A DNA stretch of 64,000 nucleotides from Pantoea ananatis LMG 2665 (GTDB lineage Bacteria > Pseudomonadota > Gammaproteobacteria > Enterobacterales > Enterobacteriaceae), in the NCBI RefSeq assembly GCF_000710035.2, contig NZ_JMJJ01000004.1:1239594-1303593 (forward strand), read 5' to 3'. Every line of letters starts with the position of its first letter. Position 1 is the first letter of the stretch. The notes beneath the pieces are model-generated. The model made no database searches and was not told the DNA's origin. It saw only the letters and a program-made list of their open reading frames with translations. Position numbers and translations under genes: made by a program. This document shows positions 29,134 to 38,768 of this stretch, in pieces.

Positions 29134-31763
29134 GGTGATTGATCCTTTTTTGACGGCAAGGTGGCATTTTGCTCCACCCAGGATTGCAAATTATCGCCAA
29201 AGCGCAGGCTGCGCCACAGCTGGAACAGGTTTTCCTGATGACGATAATTTAAATTAACGGTCTGATTACGATTACTGAAGCGGCTGGTGCCTTTTACCTG
29301 GGCTTCCATCGTCAGCTCCCCGAGATTGTCCAGATTAAGCGTGGCCCATGACCGCGAAATCTCCATGTAGCGCAGCCAGTCCATCGCCGCACCGGCGGCG
29401 ACATTGTTGCGGGTAATGGCATCGGCCATATCTTTATCCATACGGAAAGTCAGCGGCCCGCTGTTGGCAATCCAGCCATTTTCAATAATCCAGTGGGGAT
29501 TACTGATCCACAGCGGTAACTCGCCATTCACGTTTCCAGACATGGCAAACTGTTTGGGTTTAATGGCGCTGACGAGCTTGCTCAGGCTGATGTCACGGAG
29601 CGAAACGCGCGCCGGGCTGTGCTGAGGCAGGCGCAGGGATGGCAGGGTAATGTGTCCGCCCAGCAGATCCATACTGACATCCTGTAACCACAGCGGATCG
29701 TTTTCACGCCAGGGATAAGCGCCCTGCAGGTCGGCCCGAATGTTCTGCATCGCAAACTGATTTTTAATCTCGGCGATACGTAACGAAACCGGCCCGCGTA
29801 ACCCGAAATGCCACTGTTGATTTTGCAGTCGGAATGGCAGCGAAAAATCCACCCCGTTGACCTGGCTGTCCGGCGTCCAGACGCTGCCGTTTTTCACCGT
29901 CCAGTGACCGCCAGCCTGAAAGCCCTGTCTGGCGGCGGCAGAAAAAGCCACCTGAGCGCGTAACTCACCTGACTGAATCTTCATTTTAAGTTCAGGGCTG
30001 AGGAGCGGCTGGAATACCGTCAGCGACTGCGTTGGCCACCAGGCCTGTCCGCGTAAACGCTCGCCGTCCCATCGGCCGTTAACACGTACCGGCCCCACCT
30101 TGCCCGCGTTCAGCTGTCCGCCCCAGACGAAATGCCCGGGATCGCTGCCCGTCGCACCGAAGTCCAGCGTTGAGGCCGCCAGCCTGCCCCCGTAGCTGAA
30201 GCGCGTTTCTCCTGCCTGCATCTGGAACTGGCCGGTAAATGACGGGTGGTGCGCATCACGCTGCCAGTTCACCGGCGCCGTTAGCGTTAAGCGCGGCTTC
30301 TCTACCCGAACGCTGCCGTATTCCAGCTGATTGAAACCTGTAGACAGGCTATCCAGATGAATCAGCGTATCGCGCCAGCCGCCCGTGCCATTGACGTCCC
30401 ACTTTGCCTGTAAGGGACGCATTTCTCCCTCGCCCCAGTAACGCCAGTTCCAGACGCCTGAATCCGGCCAGAAGTTATGCGCGCCGCCATCCAGGTGCAG
30501 CGTAAAGCGGCCAAAGCTGGGATCGTGAGCGCGGAGAATGGCCTGCAGGCGTCCGGAGATGCCTTGCGAAGATAAGCGCACGCCGGCCAGCGGCCAGCGC
30601 GCTTCATCGACTTCCAGCGTGGAGAGCAAACGCCCGCGCAGGCGCAAAAGTGCTTTGGGTTTTATCGTCAGTTGCGGATTGAGCAACGAGCCGTTCAGCT
30701 CGCCGGGAATGCTGCCGTAAAGCTGCATCGCCGCGAATTTGCTTTCGCCCGTCAGTTGCAAAGGCAGCTGGCTTTGCGTAAGGCTGAGGTGACCCGGCCC
30801 CATCCCCAGCACCACGTTACCTTTACCGCCCCGGCCCTGCGTGAGCATATTGAGACGACCGACGATTTGGGTCGCCTCCAGCCCGTCCTGCCAGTTATTC
30901 AGCGTCAGATTGACGAAACCCGACAGCGGCTGCGAGGCCAGTGGCCAGTAATATTCACCTTTTTCGATATCAATACGGGTTCGGCTGGCCTGCCAGGGAA
31001 GATGGAGTAAAGGACGATCGCTGCCCCCCGTGGTGACATTAAGCAGACCACGTTGATGCGCCCAACTGAGCGCAGCGTCCACAGGTTGCGGGAATGCCGC
31101 CAGCGCCAGCGTGCCGGTAATTTCACCGTTCACCGGCAAGCCGTTGGCATATTTGGGCAGTTCGAAGTGGCCATTAAGGCTGAGCGGTTCGGGTAAAGCG
31201 GGATGCGTCACCGTCAGTTGACTAATATTGAGCTGCTGTCCTTGTAATGTGGCGTCGAGCTGCAGGTTATCACCGCGGTAGTGTAACTGCTGTCGCGATT
31301 TATCCAGCGTCAGATCCAGCCCGCCAGCATAATCCTGCCAGGGGGAAACGGTCAGTTTACCAATGTGAATGTCGGCGCCCGGCAACATTGCCTGCCACTG
31401 GGCCAGAGTTTTGGGCGCGGCCGTATCGTTTTGCGTTTCAGGTAGCTGTTGCAGACATTCAGTTTCCAGCGTGACCTGATCCGCATTGAGCGCCCAGCGC
31501 GCGTGATGCCAACCCAGCGCGGCGTTTTTGAAACTCGCCAGACGACAGTCATCCGCCAGGTAATGGATGTTGGGAAACAGCACCTGCGCGTTCCGCCAGC
31601 GTGGCGCGCCCTCCAGCTCGACGCGCGTACCTGCAGGCAGCCAAATGCCCACCAGGCGCGGCAGCCACTGTGTGATCGTCAGTAGTAATCCCAGCAGCAA
31701 TAAAATCAGCGCCAGAACAGCGGCGAGACGTCGACGGAAAATCCGCGGCATGAAAACAAGCAT
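29130..31763 (-). CDS. ydbH: YdbH, AsmA-like intermembrane phospholipid transporter
   Basis: 877-residue member of the AsmA-like group (with TamB and YhdP) that spans the periplasm as a long hydrophobic beta-groove carrying phospholipid to the outer membrane. One N-terminal membrane anchor (about 10-32) is followed by repeated beta-rich segments such as LNGHFELP and VNGRWDGE. E. coli YdbH is 879 residues. First gene of the operon; the start could also be the ATG four codons in. Confidence 0.93.
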   Translation of the reverse strand: MLVFMPRIFRRRLAAVLALILLLLGLLLTITQWLPRLVGIWLPAGTRVELEGAPRWRNAQVLFPNIHYLADDCRLASFKNAALGWHHARWALNADQVTLETECLQQLPETQNDTAAPKTLAQWQAMLPGADIHIGKLTVSPWQDYAGGLDLTLDKSRQQLHYRGDNLQLDATLQGQQLNISQLTVTHPALPEPLSLNGHFELPKYANGLPVNGEITGTLALAAFPQPVDAALSWAHQRGLLNVTTGGSDRPLLHLPWQASRTRIDIEKGEYYWPLASQPLSGFVNLTLNNWQDGLEATQIVGRLNMLTQGRGGKGNVVLGMGPGHLSLTQSQLPLQLTGESKFAAMQLYGSIPGELNGSLLNPQLTIKPKALLRLRGRLLSTLEVDEARWPLAGVRLSSQGISGRLQAILRAHDPSFGRFTLHLDGGAHNFWPDSGVWNWRYWGEGEMRPLQAKWDVNGTGGWRDTLIHLDSLSTGFNQLEYGSVRVEKPRLTLTAPVNWQRDAHHPSFTGQFQMQAGETRFSYGGRLAASTLDFGATGSDPGHFVWGGQLNAGKVGPVRVNGRWDGERLRGQAWWPTQSLTVFQPLLSPELKMKIQSGELRAQVAFSAAARQGFQAGGHWTVKNGSVWTPDSQVNGVDFSLPFRLQNQQWHFGLRGPVSLRIAEIKNQFAMQNIRADLQGAYPWRENDPLWLQDVSMDLLGGHITLPSLRLPQHSPARVSLRDISLSKLVSAIKPKQFAMSGNVNGELPLWISNPHWIIENGWIANSGPLTFRMDKDMADAITRNNVAAGAAMDWLRYMEISRSWATLNLDNLGELTMEAQVKGTSRFSNRNQTVNLNYRHQENLFQLWRSLRFGDNLQSWVEQNATLPSKKDQSP

Positions 31764-31905
31764 CCTTTTTTTCTCACTATCCTGAGAATAATGATGGCAC
31801 GTAACGTCCGGAAGGTGAAGGTTTCACCGCGAAAGGTAAACAGCGACCAGCAAAAAGCAACAGAAAACGTTATTCTTGTTGCATTCCCTTTTCAGGAGCA
31901 CAACG

Positions 31906-32898
31906 ATGAAAATCGCCGTATACAGTACTAAACACTATGACCAGAAGTACCTTGAACAGGTCAACCAACAGTATGGTTTCGAACTGGTCTTTTTTGATTT
32001 TTTACTCAGCGAAAGCACGGCGAAGACGGCGGTAGACTGCGATGCGGTATGTATCTTTGTGAATGATGACGGCAGCCGCCCGGTGCTCGAAGAGCTGGCG
32101 GGGCTGGGCGTCCGCTACATTGCCCTGCGCTGTGCGGGATTTAACAATGTCGATCTCGACGCGGCAGCCGAGCTGGGGCTTCAGGTCGTCCGCGTGCCTG
32201 CCTACTCCCCGGAGGCCGTTGCCGAGCATGCGGTGGGGCTGATGATGACGCTGAACCGCCGGATTCATCGCGCTTACCAGCGCACCCGCGACGCCAATTT
32301 TTCGCTGGACGGCCTGACCGGTTTTAACATGCATAACAAAACGGCCGGTATCATTGGCACCGGCAAAATCGGCATCGCCACGCTGCGCATATTAAAAGGG
32401 TTCGGAATGCGTTTACTGGCGTTTGATCCTTATCCCAGCGAGCAGGCTTTAGCGCTCGGCGCGGAGTATGTCGATCTGAAAACCCTGTTTGCCGAGTCGC
32501 ACGTCATCAGTCTGCACTGTCCACTGACGGCGGAGAACCATCATTTACTCAACGCACAGGCTTTTTCGCAGATGCGTGACGGCGTCATGATCATTAATAC
32601 CAGTCGGGGCGGATTAATTGATTCTCAGGCTGCGATTGATGCGTTGAAGCAGCAAAAAATAGGCGCGCTGGGCATGGACGTTTATGAAAACGAGCGGGAT
32701 CTGTTCTTTGAAGACAAATCTAATGATGTGATTCAGGATGATGTATTCCGCCGCCTGTCAGCCTGTCATAACGTGCTGTTTACCGGTCATCAGGCGTTTC
32801 TCACCGCCGAAGCCCTGACGGCGATATCAGACACCACGCTGGAAAACCTCAGCCAGCTAAACCGCGGCGAAACCTGTCAAAATCGGGTTACCGCCTGA
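31906..32898 (+). CDS. ldhA: LdhA, fermentative D-lactate dehydrogenase
   Basis: Reduces pyruvate to D-lactate with NADH during fermentation. 330 residues; NAD-binding GTGKIG (about 152), catalytic Arg in NTSRGG, Glu in the VYENERD region, and His in FTGHQAF are present. An upstream in-frame start 10 codons earlier exists, but ATG 31906 has AGGAG and aligns with the E. coli N terminus (MKLAVYSTK). It is divergent from ydbH, as in E. coli. Confidence 0.97.
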   Translation: MKIAVYSTKHYDQKYLEQVNQQYGFELVFFDFLLSESTAKTAVDCDAVCIFVNDDGSRPVLEELAGLGVRYIALRCAGFNNVDLDAAAELGLQVVRVPAYSPEAVAEHAVGLMMTLNRRIHRAYQRTRDANFSLDGLTGFNMHNKTAGIIGTGKIGIATLRILKGFGMRLLAFDPYPSEQALALGAEYVDLKTLFAESHVISLHCPLTAENHHLLNAQAFSQMRDGVMIINTSRGGLIDSQAAIDALKQQKIGALGMDVYENERDLFFEDKSNDVIQDDVFRRLSACHNVLFTGHQAFLTAEALTAISDTTLENLSQLNRGETCQNRVTA

Positions 32899-32931
32899 CG
32901 TATCCGGCCGGTGTTATCCGGCCTGAACCCG

Positions 32932-33210
32932 TTAGCGTGCGCAGTTACCGCCGATTAGCGCTTGTTCGCTGCAGCGGCGGCCGTTAACTAACTGGCACAT
33001 CCCGATGCGCGATCCGTCCAGCTGACTTGAGAACGCCAGTGTCCCTCCTGCATTGGCACAGTTTGCCTCTGCCATTGACGACATCACCACGTGTGGCTGA
33101 ACATGGGCGGCAGTAGCTTGTTGTGGTGGCTCGTTGTCATCGCTGTTACTACTGCAGGCAGACAGTATCAACGCGGCACCAGCCAGCAGAAAAGTAGCGG
33201 CTTTCATCAA
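32932..33210 (-). CDS. Lipoprotein with DUF333 domain
   Basis: 92-residue lipoprotein: signal sequence with lipobox LSAC (Cys19), a low-complexity linker, then ANCANAGGTLAFSSQLDGSRIGMC (split: ANCANAGGT at about 50, GMCQLVNGRRC at about 71), the pattern of DUF333 proteins such as E. coli YoaF. Function unknown. It converges with ldhA, in the place where E. coli has hslJ. Confidence 0.82.
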   Translation of the reverse strand: MMKAATFLLAGAALILSACSSNSDDNEPPQQATAAHVQPHVVMSSMAEANCANAGGTLAFSSQLDGSRIGMCQLVNGRRCSEQALIGGNCAR

Positions 33211-33389
33211 TCAGACTCCGGGAAGGTGAGTTAAAGGCTTAGCAAGAATATGTCAGCCCTGACGCGGGGTCGATAGAAGAAACAGCTTTTTACAAAAAAC
33301 CTCACAGCTAATTGCAAGCAGAATTATCCTGTTATCACACTGTCACGTAACTGCACTTATCTGAACATGATGATTACCGGAGAAAAACA

Positions 33390-34046
33390 ATGTTAATGGA
33401 TATGCTGATTCGTATCGCGCTGGCCGGCATTTTAGGCGGGCTGATTGGCCTGGAACGCCAGATGCGTGCCAAAGAAGCCGGGTTACGTACCCATATCCTG
33501 GTCGGTATCGGCAGCGCCATGTTTATGCTGGTTTCGAAATACGGTTTTGCCGACATGCTGATGAAAGATCATGTGGCGCTCGATCCCAGCCGCGTTGCGG
33601 CGCAGGTGGTAAGCGGCATGGGCTTTCTGGGTGCCGGCACCATCCTGATTCAAAAGCAGGTGGTAAAAGGCCTGACCACGGCGGCCGGACTCTGGGTTAC
33701 CGCCGCTATCGGGCTGGTGATCGGGAGCGGTATGTATGAGATTGGGATTTACGGCACGGTGCTGGCACTGGTGGTGCTGGAGGTGTTCCGCCGCCTGAGC
33801 CATTTATTAATTGGTAAACATCATACGCTGATTGTTTACCTCAAAGCCAAGAGCGTGCCGCTGGTGTTACTGGTGATGCAACGTGAAGGCATCCGCTACG
33901 GCAATATTTCGGTGATTAACCGGGATGAAGAAAGCGGCCAGTGTGAATTAAGCGTGCAGGTTACCTTATCGCGCAAATCCAGCGATGCGCACCTGTATGA
34001 CAAAATCATGGAAGTCAAAGGCGTGCAGTCGCTGGAAATGATGTGA
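33390..34046 (+). CDS. MgtC/SapB-family membrane protein
   Basis: 218-residue inner-membrane protein with four to five N-terminal helices and the family signature GGLIGLERQMRAKEAGLRTH (16-35), SGMGFLGAGTI and GLTTAAGLWVTAAIG. The C-terminal ~75 residues form a soluble ACT-like domain as in MgtC. MgtC proteins modulate the F1Fo ATPase and magnesium-starvation survival; this shorter, chromosomally isolated member may have another role. RBS GGAG. Divergent from the DUF333 lipoprotein. Confidence 0.85.
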   Translation: MLMDMLIRIALAGILGGLIGLERQMRAKEAGLRTHILVGIGSAMFMLVSKYGFADMLMKDHVALDPSRVAAQVVSGMGFLGAGTILIQKQVVKGLTTAAGLWVTAAIGLVIGSGMYEIGIYGTVLALVVLEVFRRLSHLLIGKHHTLIVYLKAKSVPLVLLVMQREGIRYGNISVINRDEESGQCELSVQVTLSRKSSDAHLYDKIMEVKGVQSLEMM

Positions 34047-34486
34047 TCAGGGCCTGAATAAACGGGACGCTATGGGAATAAAGATGCCCTGCCGGGCGAA
34101 TGATGAACCGCGCCAGCATCGAAAATGACAGAGGCCTGACAGACCTCTGGATGGTGGCCTGACCTTTGCAGGCAGAATAGCCAGGTCTTCCTGTTTATCG
34201 TTATCGCCAGACAGGGCTAACGGACCTGTCGTGGCTGAATCGTTAGCCTTGAACTTTCTGCTGCACGCAGAAATTGATATTGGAAATTGAACGCGTAATC
34301 CGTACCATACGCGGCATACTTTTGTCCGCTGGTTTTTACTGCCGGCGACAAGCCGTCATAGAGAGCCAATCAAAGGGGCGCGGCAGTGCGTAAAAGGTTT
34401 GTGCGCATTGACCCACGGGGCCAGGGCCGGGTTAACCCGCACACTGACTCTGTGAACTTCCCTTTTGATGACTGAGAAACCGCGTA
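34047..34486. other. Intergenic region upstream of ttcA
   Basis: 440 bases with no convincing gene. A 29-codon frame at 34386-34475 (GTG start after AAAGGGGCGCGGCA) ends 11 bases before ttcA and could be a leader peptide, but nothing else supports it. An imperfect hairpin lies at about 34134-34154. Confidence 0.4.
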
Positions 34487-35422
34487 ATGCAACAAAATCA
34501 AGAAACGAGCAAGAAAGAGCAGTACAACCTCAACAAGCTTCAGAAGCGTTTACGCCGTAACGTTGGCGAGGCTATCGCCGATTTTAATATGATTGAGGAA
34601 GGCGACCGCATTATGGTTTGCCTGTCAGGCGGCAAAGACAGCTATACCATGCTGGAAATCCTGCGTAGCCTGCAAAAAAGCGCGCCGGTGTCATTCAGCC
34701 TGGTGGCGGTGAATCTTGACCAGAAACAGCCGGGATTCCCGGGACACATTCTGCCTGAATATCTTGATGCTCAGGGTGTTGAGTACAAAATCGTTGAAGA
34801 AGACACCTACTCAATCGTTAAAGATAAAATTCCCGAAGGTAAAACGACCTGCTCTCTGTGCTCACGTCTGCGTCGGGGAATTTTGTATCGCACCGCTACG
34901 GAGCTGGGCTGTACGAAAATCGCCCTTGGCCACCATCGTGATGATATTCTGCAAACGTTGTTTTTGAATATGTTTTACGGTGGCAAGATGAAAGGCATGC
35001 CGCCCAAGCTGATGAGTGACGATGGTAAACACATCGTGATCCGTCCTCTGGCTTACTGCCGCGAGAAAGATATTATTCGTTTCTCAGAAGCCCGTCAGTT
35101 TCCGATTATCCCGTGCAACCTGTGTGGTTCTCAGCCGAATCTGCAACGTCAGGTCGTCGCAGACATGTTGCGCGACTGGGATAAACGTTATCCTGGCCGT
35201 ATTGAAACCATGTTCAGCGCCATGCAAAACGTCGTGCCCTCTCACATGGCAGATATCAAACTCTTTGATTTTAAAGGTATTCAACACGGTGATGCCGTGG
35301 TCGATGGCGGCGATCTGGCCTTTGATCGCGAAACGCTGCCGGTCACACCGGTTGGCTGGCGCGCCGAGGAAGAAGAAACGCCTGACCTCAGCGAACGTCT
35401 TAACGTGCTGGAAATTAAGTAA
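34487..35422 (+). CDS. ttcA: TtcA, tRNA 2-thiocytidine synthase
   Basis: Adds sulfur to cytidine 32 of certain tRNAs using ATP and a [4Fe-4S] cluster. 311 residues, as in E. coli. The PP-loop [12 protein letters not shown] is at about 45-56; cluster cysteines are in [12 protein letters not shown] (about 122, 125) and [13 protein letters not shown]. In E. coli K-12 ttcA is interrupted by the Rac prophage; here it is intact. Confidence 0.97.
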   Translation: MQQNQETSKKEQYNLNKLQKRLRRNVGEAIADFNMIEEGDRIMVCLSGGKDSYTMLEILRSLQKSAPVSFSLVAVNLDQKQPGFPGHILPEYLDAQGVEYKIVEEDTYSIVKDKIPEGKTTCSLCSRLRRGILYRTATELGCTKIALGHHRDDILQTLFLNMFYGGKMKGMPPKLMSDDGKHIVIRPLAYCREKDIIRFSEARQFPIIPCNLCGSQPNLQRQVVADMLRDWDKRYPGRIETMFSAMQNVVPSHMADIKLFDFKGIQHGDAVVDGGDLAFDRETLPVTPVGWRAEEEETPDLSERLNVLEIK

Positions 35423-35445
35423 CGCTTATCTGTTCGATGAAAGTA

Positions 35446-35478
35446 AAGGGCACGCATTAACTCGCGTGCCCTTTTTTT
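35446..35478 (+). terminator. Terminator of ttcA
   Basis: AGGGCACGC and GCGTGCCCT with an eight-base loop, then a run of seven T. The flanking A-run also makes it usable from the minus strand for the small proline-rich ORF. Confidence 0.88.
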
Positions 35479-35605
35479 ATACGTTGCGGTGATGGGGCGG
35501 ATCCATTACCGGCGGAAACTCCGGTTCCGGTGGCGGATCGGGCTGCGGCTGCGGAATGGGGGGCGGATCCGTTGGAATGGGCTCGCTGTTGTGAATCGCC
35601 ATCAT
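35477..35605 (-). CDS. Small proline-rich protein (42 residues)
   Basis: The frame starts MMAIHNSEPIPTDPPPIPQP and ends PPHHRNV, with 16 prolines in 42 residues. An AGGAGAA ribosome site lies six bases before the first ATG, and the stop abuts the ttcA terminator. No membrane segment or signal peptide. I do not recognise a family. Support comes from the strong RBS and terminator fit; the composition is unusual, so it may also be a chance frame in GC-rich repetitive sequence. Confidence 0.6.
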   Translation of the reverse strand: MMAIHNSEPIPTDPPPIPQPQPDPPPEPEFPPVMDPPHHRNV

Positions 35606-35670
35606 GCCGTTCTCCTCTTATGCGAATGGATTTTAAGCTTAGGAAAGAATTGACATCTCAGCCAGCGGGC

Positions 35671-35791
35671 AAAAAAAAAGCCGGCTAGTTAGCCGGCGTA
35701 TTTCGAATTAAATATGCTATGCAATAATTCAAAAAAGGAAGTAAGACAATATGGAGCGCAACGCCCATCGCTTGACGTTGCATTCACCTGC
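35671..35791 (-). ncRNA. fnrS: FnrS, anaerobically induced Hfq sRNA
   Basis: Minus-strand transcript starting GCAGGTGAATGCAACGTCAA and running to the GCCGGCTA/TAGCCGGC terminator with nine T, about 120 nt. The first ~65 bases, including the GCGATGGGCGTTGCGC stem and the CTTACTTCC single-stranded seed region, agree with E. coli FnrS as I know it. FnrS represses aerobic-metabolism mRNAs such as sodB, cydDC and metE when oxygen is low. An FNR site sits at about -42. In E. coli it lies between zntB and dbpA; here zntB is also adjacent. Confidence 0.93.
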
Positions 35792-35826
35792 GAGAGAGAT
35801 TTTGCGCGGTTTGCGTCTGGAAGATA

Positions 35827-35840
35827 TTGACGTCGATCAG
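35827..35840 (-). promoter_or_regulatory. FNR box of fnrS
   Basis: CTGAT-CGAC-GTCAA on the minus strand, centred about 42 bases upstream of the fnrS 5' end, the class II activation position. Matches TTGATNNNNATCAA at 8 of 10 bases. Confidence 0.82.
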
Positions 35841-35895
35841 CTTTAGTCCTGTTAATGGAATTTTCCTGACTGACGCCCTGCTCCTCTCCCATGCC

Positions 35896-36879
35896 TTACA
35901 GCCAGCGTCGCTTGCGCAGATAACCAGCCACGCCTAACGCCAGTACCACGAGTAAAAGACAAAAGACGCTAAAGCCATAGCGCCATGCGCCGCCGGGGAT
36001 CCCGCCCAGATTGACGCCAAACAGGCCAGTCAAAAAGGTCGCTGGCAGAAAGATCATGGCCATAAGCGACATCGTGTAGGTTCGGCGGTTCATGGATTCC
36101 GCCATGACCGAGGCCACTTCGTCTGCCAGCACGGCGGTTCTGGCTACGCCGGCGTCCAGATCGTCCAGGCCGCGGCCCAGTCTGTCAGCAATTTCCTGCA
36201 TACGGCGGCGCTCGCTGTCGTCCATCCACGGCAATTTTTCACTCGCCAGGCGCGAGAAGACATCGCGCTGCGGTGCCATATAACGGCGCATTACGATCAG
36301 CTGTTTGCGTAACAGTCCCAGCTCACCTCGCGGCGGAATACGTTGATCAAGTAAGGCATCTTCCAGCTCAATGATTTTATCGTGTAGGTCTTCGATAAAT
36401 TCGCTGGTGTGCCCGGTTAAGGCATCGCAGACTTCAACCAGCCAGCTGCCACAGTTCACCGGACCGTTGCCGTTTTCGAGATCGGTCAGCACTTCATCCA
36501 CGGCAAACACTTTGCGTCGGCGCGTGGAGACAATGAGCTGATCGTTAATGAACACCCGCATTGCCACCAGCTGGTCAGGACGTGCATCGCTGTTATGGTT
36601 GACGCTGCGCAGGACAATCATAAAACCGTCCCCCAGCCGGGAAACACGGGGACGCATGCTTTCACCAGCCAGCGCATCGCGCACGGCATCCGGAATTTGA
36701 GGCGTAGACTGCAGCCATTCGGCGCTGCGAGGATGGGTATAATTAAGATGCAACCAGCAGGGATGCTCGTCGTGCAGCACCTGCGTTTCATCAATGGGGA
36801 TCATGCCACCCTTGCCATCCAACTGGCAGGAAATAATGGCATCTGTCACCTGAAGCGCTTTTCCTTTTACACCGTCCAC
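35896..36879 (-). CDS. zntB: ZntB zinc transporter
   Basis: CorA-fold pentameric inner-membrane transporter for zinc. 327 residues, as in E. coli. A long cytoplasmic funnel domain (1-265) with the conserved [19 protein letters not shown] helix is followed by two C-terminal membrane helices joined by the [10 protein letters not shown] signature (the GxN motif). E. coli ZntB is now viewed as a proton-driven importer, although first described as an exporter. Confidence 0.96.
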   Translation of the reverse strand: MDGVKGKALQVTDAIISCQLDGKGGMIPIDETQVLHDEHPCWLHLNYTHPRSAEWLQSTPQIPDAVRDALAGESMRPRVSRLGDGFMIVLRSVNHNSDARPDQLVAMRVFINDQLIVSTRRRKVFAVDEVLTDLENGNGPVNCGSWLVEVCDALTGHTSEFIEDLHDKIIELEDALLDQRIPPRGELGLLRKQLIVMRRYMAPQRDVFSRLASEKLPWMDDSERRRMQEIADRLGRGLDDLDAGVARTAVLADEVASVMAESMNRRTYTMSLMAMIFLPATFLTGLFGVNLGGIPGGAWRYGFSVFCLLLVVLALGVAGYLRKRRWL

Positions 36880-36965
36880 ACCGTTACCCCGCTATCAAAA
36901 TCAATACGATACAGTCTAGCGTGGCGCTGTTGAGTTGCAATCCTTAGCCTGTGTACAAAGATGTC

Positions 36966-36989
36966 AAAAGACGGCCTGATGTCAGGCCG
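36966..36989 (-). terminator. Terminator of mppA
   Basis: CGGCCTGA and TCAGGCCG (36972-36989) followed on the minus strand by TCTTTT, eight bases beyond the mppA stop. Confidence 0.75.
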
Positions 36990-36996
36990 CTGTGAC

Positions 36997-38622
36997 TTAG
37001 TGTTTCTCAATCCACAATTCCCGGCTGTAGGCAACGTCTTCGGGGTTAGTAATCGGGTAACCTTTGACCCACGGCTTAATGAGCCGGCCATTGGTGTACT
37101 GATAAAGGGGCGCGATTGGGACCTGGTCAGCGATAATCTGCTCTGCCCGGTTATAATCCGCATTGCGCGCCTTATCGCTGGTTTCCATACTTGCCTTGGC
37201 AATGACGGCATCGTATTCGGCATTACTGAAGCGCGGAATGTTGCTGCTGTTGCCTGAGGTGAGCAGATTCAGGAACGTCGAGGGTTCGTTGTAATCCCCT
37301 ACCCAGGAGGCGCGGATAACGTCAAAGTTGCCACTGTTTCGGCTGTCTATATAGGTTTTCCACTCCTGGTTTTCCAGTTTCACATCCACACCAAGGTTTT
37401 TCTTCCACATCGACGCCACCGCAATCGCGATTTTCTGATGGCTTTCAGAAGTGTTGTACAGCAACGTCAGCTTCAACGGCTTAGCGGGGCTGTAACCTGC
37501 GGCTGCCAACAGGGCTCTGGCCTGCGCATCCATCTCTTTTTGATTGTGCTGTTGCTGTAGGGCGGGCAGCGGTGTGAACCCGGCCGTGACGTCAGGGGTA
37601 AAATGCCATGCCGGTTTTTCCCCTGTGCCCAGGACTTTTTCGGCGATAACGGCGCGATCGATACTCCACGACAGCGCCTTGCGCACGCGTACGTCGGCCG
37701 TTGGCCCTTTCTGGGTATTAAACGCGTAATAGTAGGTGCCGAGCTGATCCGGCGTATAAACCTGGCCGGGCAGCGTTTTCTTCAGCAACGCATACATGTT
37801 TTTGGGGAAAGATTCGGTGATATCCACATCGTTAGCGCGGTAGCGCTTAGTTGCGCTCGATTCTTCGTTGATGGGCACAAAGGTCACTTTGGTTAAAACG
37901 GAGTGGGCGTTGTCCCAGTAATGGGGATTGCGCACCAGAACGATTTTTTCATTCACGACGCGTTGGCTGAGTTGATAAGCCCCATTGCCCACCAGTTTGC
38001 CCGGCTGGGTCCAGTCTGCACCTGCGTTTTCAACCACGCCCTGCGGTACTGGATAGAACGCGACGTTAGAGAGCATCGCAGGAAACCAGGGAACCGGACG
38101 GGTCAGCGTAATCTTCAGGCGATTCTTGTCCAGGGCGGTGACGCCCAGCTTATCCGGTGTCATTTCGCCTTTGGTAATCGCGCCCGCGTTGCTCATGCCG
38201 CTCAGTGCGATAAAGGAGGCCTGGGGCGATGAGGTTTTAGGATCGACAACGCGCTGCCAGCTGTACACAAAATCCTGCGCGGTCACCGGTTTGCCATCAG
38301 ACCAACGGGCATTATTACGTAAAGTAAGTATCCAGACCTTATTGTCACTGCTGCTCCAGCTCTGCGCGACACCGGGCACAATTTTGCTGTGGGCATCCTG
38401 ACTGGTCAGCCCTTCATACAAATCGCGCATCACCTGGATTTCAGGCAGGCCCACGGCTTTGGCCGGATCGAGGGAAGCGGGTTCATCTTTGATATGGCGG
38501 ACAATCTCTTGTTTCGCGGCGAGCTGTGCACCGGCAGGAACCTCGGCGGCCAACGCGGGCACAAACGCGTTAAGCAGGCTCAGGGCCGTTAGCGTTAATG
38601 AAAAGCGGATTACCATTATCAC
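36997..38622 (-). CDS. mppA: MppA, murein tripeptide-binding protein
   Basis: Periplasmic solute-binding protein that captures L-Ala-D-Glu-mDAP for import through the Opp permease during cell-wall recycling. 541 residues (E. coli 537). Signal peptide ends PALAAEV (about 25). Stretches such as VRHIKDEPASLDPAKAVGLP and DVIRASWVGDYNEPSTFL are nearly identical to E. coli. It is divergent from mpaA, which cleaves the imported tripeptide, and ycjG acts on the resulting dipeptide. Confidence 0.95.
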   Translation of the reverse strand: MIMVIRFSLTLTALSLLNAFVPALAAEVPAGAQLAAKQEIVRHIKDEPASLDPAKAVGLPEIQVMRDLYEGLTSQDAHSKIVPGVAQSWSSSDNKVWILTLRNNARWSDGKPVTAQDFVYSWQRVVDPKTSSPQASFIALSGMSNAGAITKGEMTPDKLGVTALDKNRLKITLTRPVPWFPAMLSNVAFYPVPQGVVENAGADWTQPGKLVGNGAYQLSQRVVNEKIVLVRNPHYWDNAHSVLTKVTFVPINEESSATKRYRANDVDITESFPKNMYALLKKTLPGQVYTPDQLGTYYYAFNTQKGPTADVRVRKALSWSIDRAVIAEKVLGTGEKPAWHFTPDVTAGFTPLPALQQQHNQKEMDAQARALLAAAGYSPAKPLKLTLLYNTSESHQKIAIAVASMWKKNLGVDVKLENQEWKTYIDSRNSGNFDVIRASWVGDYNEPSTFLNLLTSGNSSNIPRFSNAEYDAVIAKASMETSDKARNADYNRAEQIIADQVPIAPLYQYTNGRLIKPWVKGYPITNPEDVAYSRELWIEKH

Positions 38623-38768
38623 CCCTTTGCAATAAAGACGCGCTGGATCAGCGCATTACTGACTCAGCCTGTTAACGGCCACTTTATCGCAAATTGCTGA
38701 TTGATAAATAGCTATTTTCCCCGACCGGCTTTTCCGCTACTTTTAAATAAACTCAGGAGAACGTCACT

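Noticed and set aside
34386..34475. 29-codon leader peptide before ttcA
   Set aside because: Only a GTG start and moderate ribosome site; no attenuator hairpin or codon bias to support a regulatory leader.
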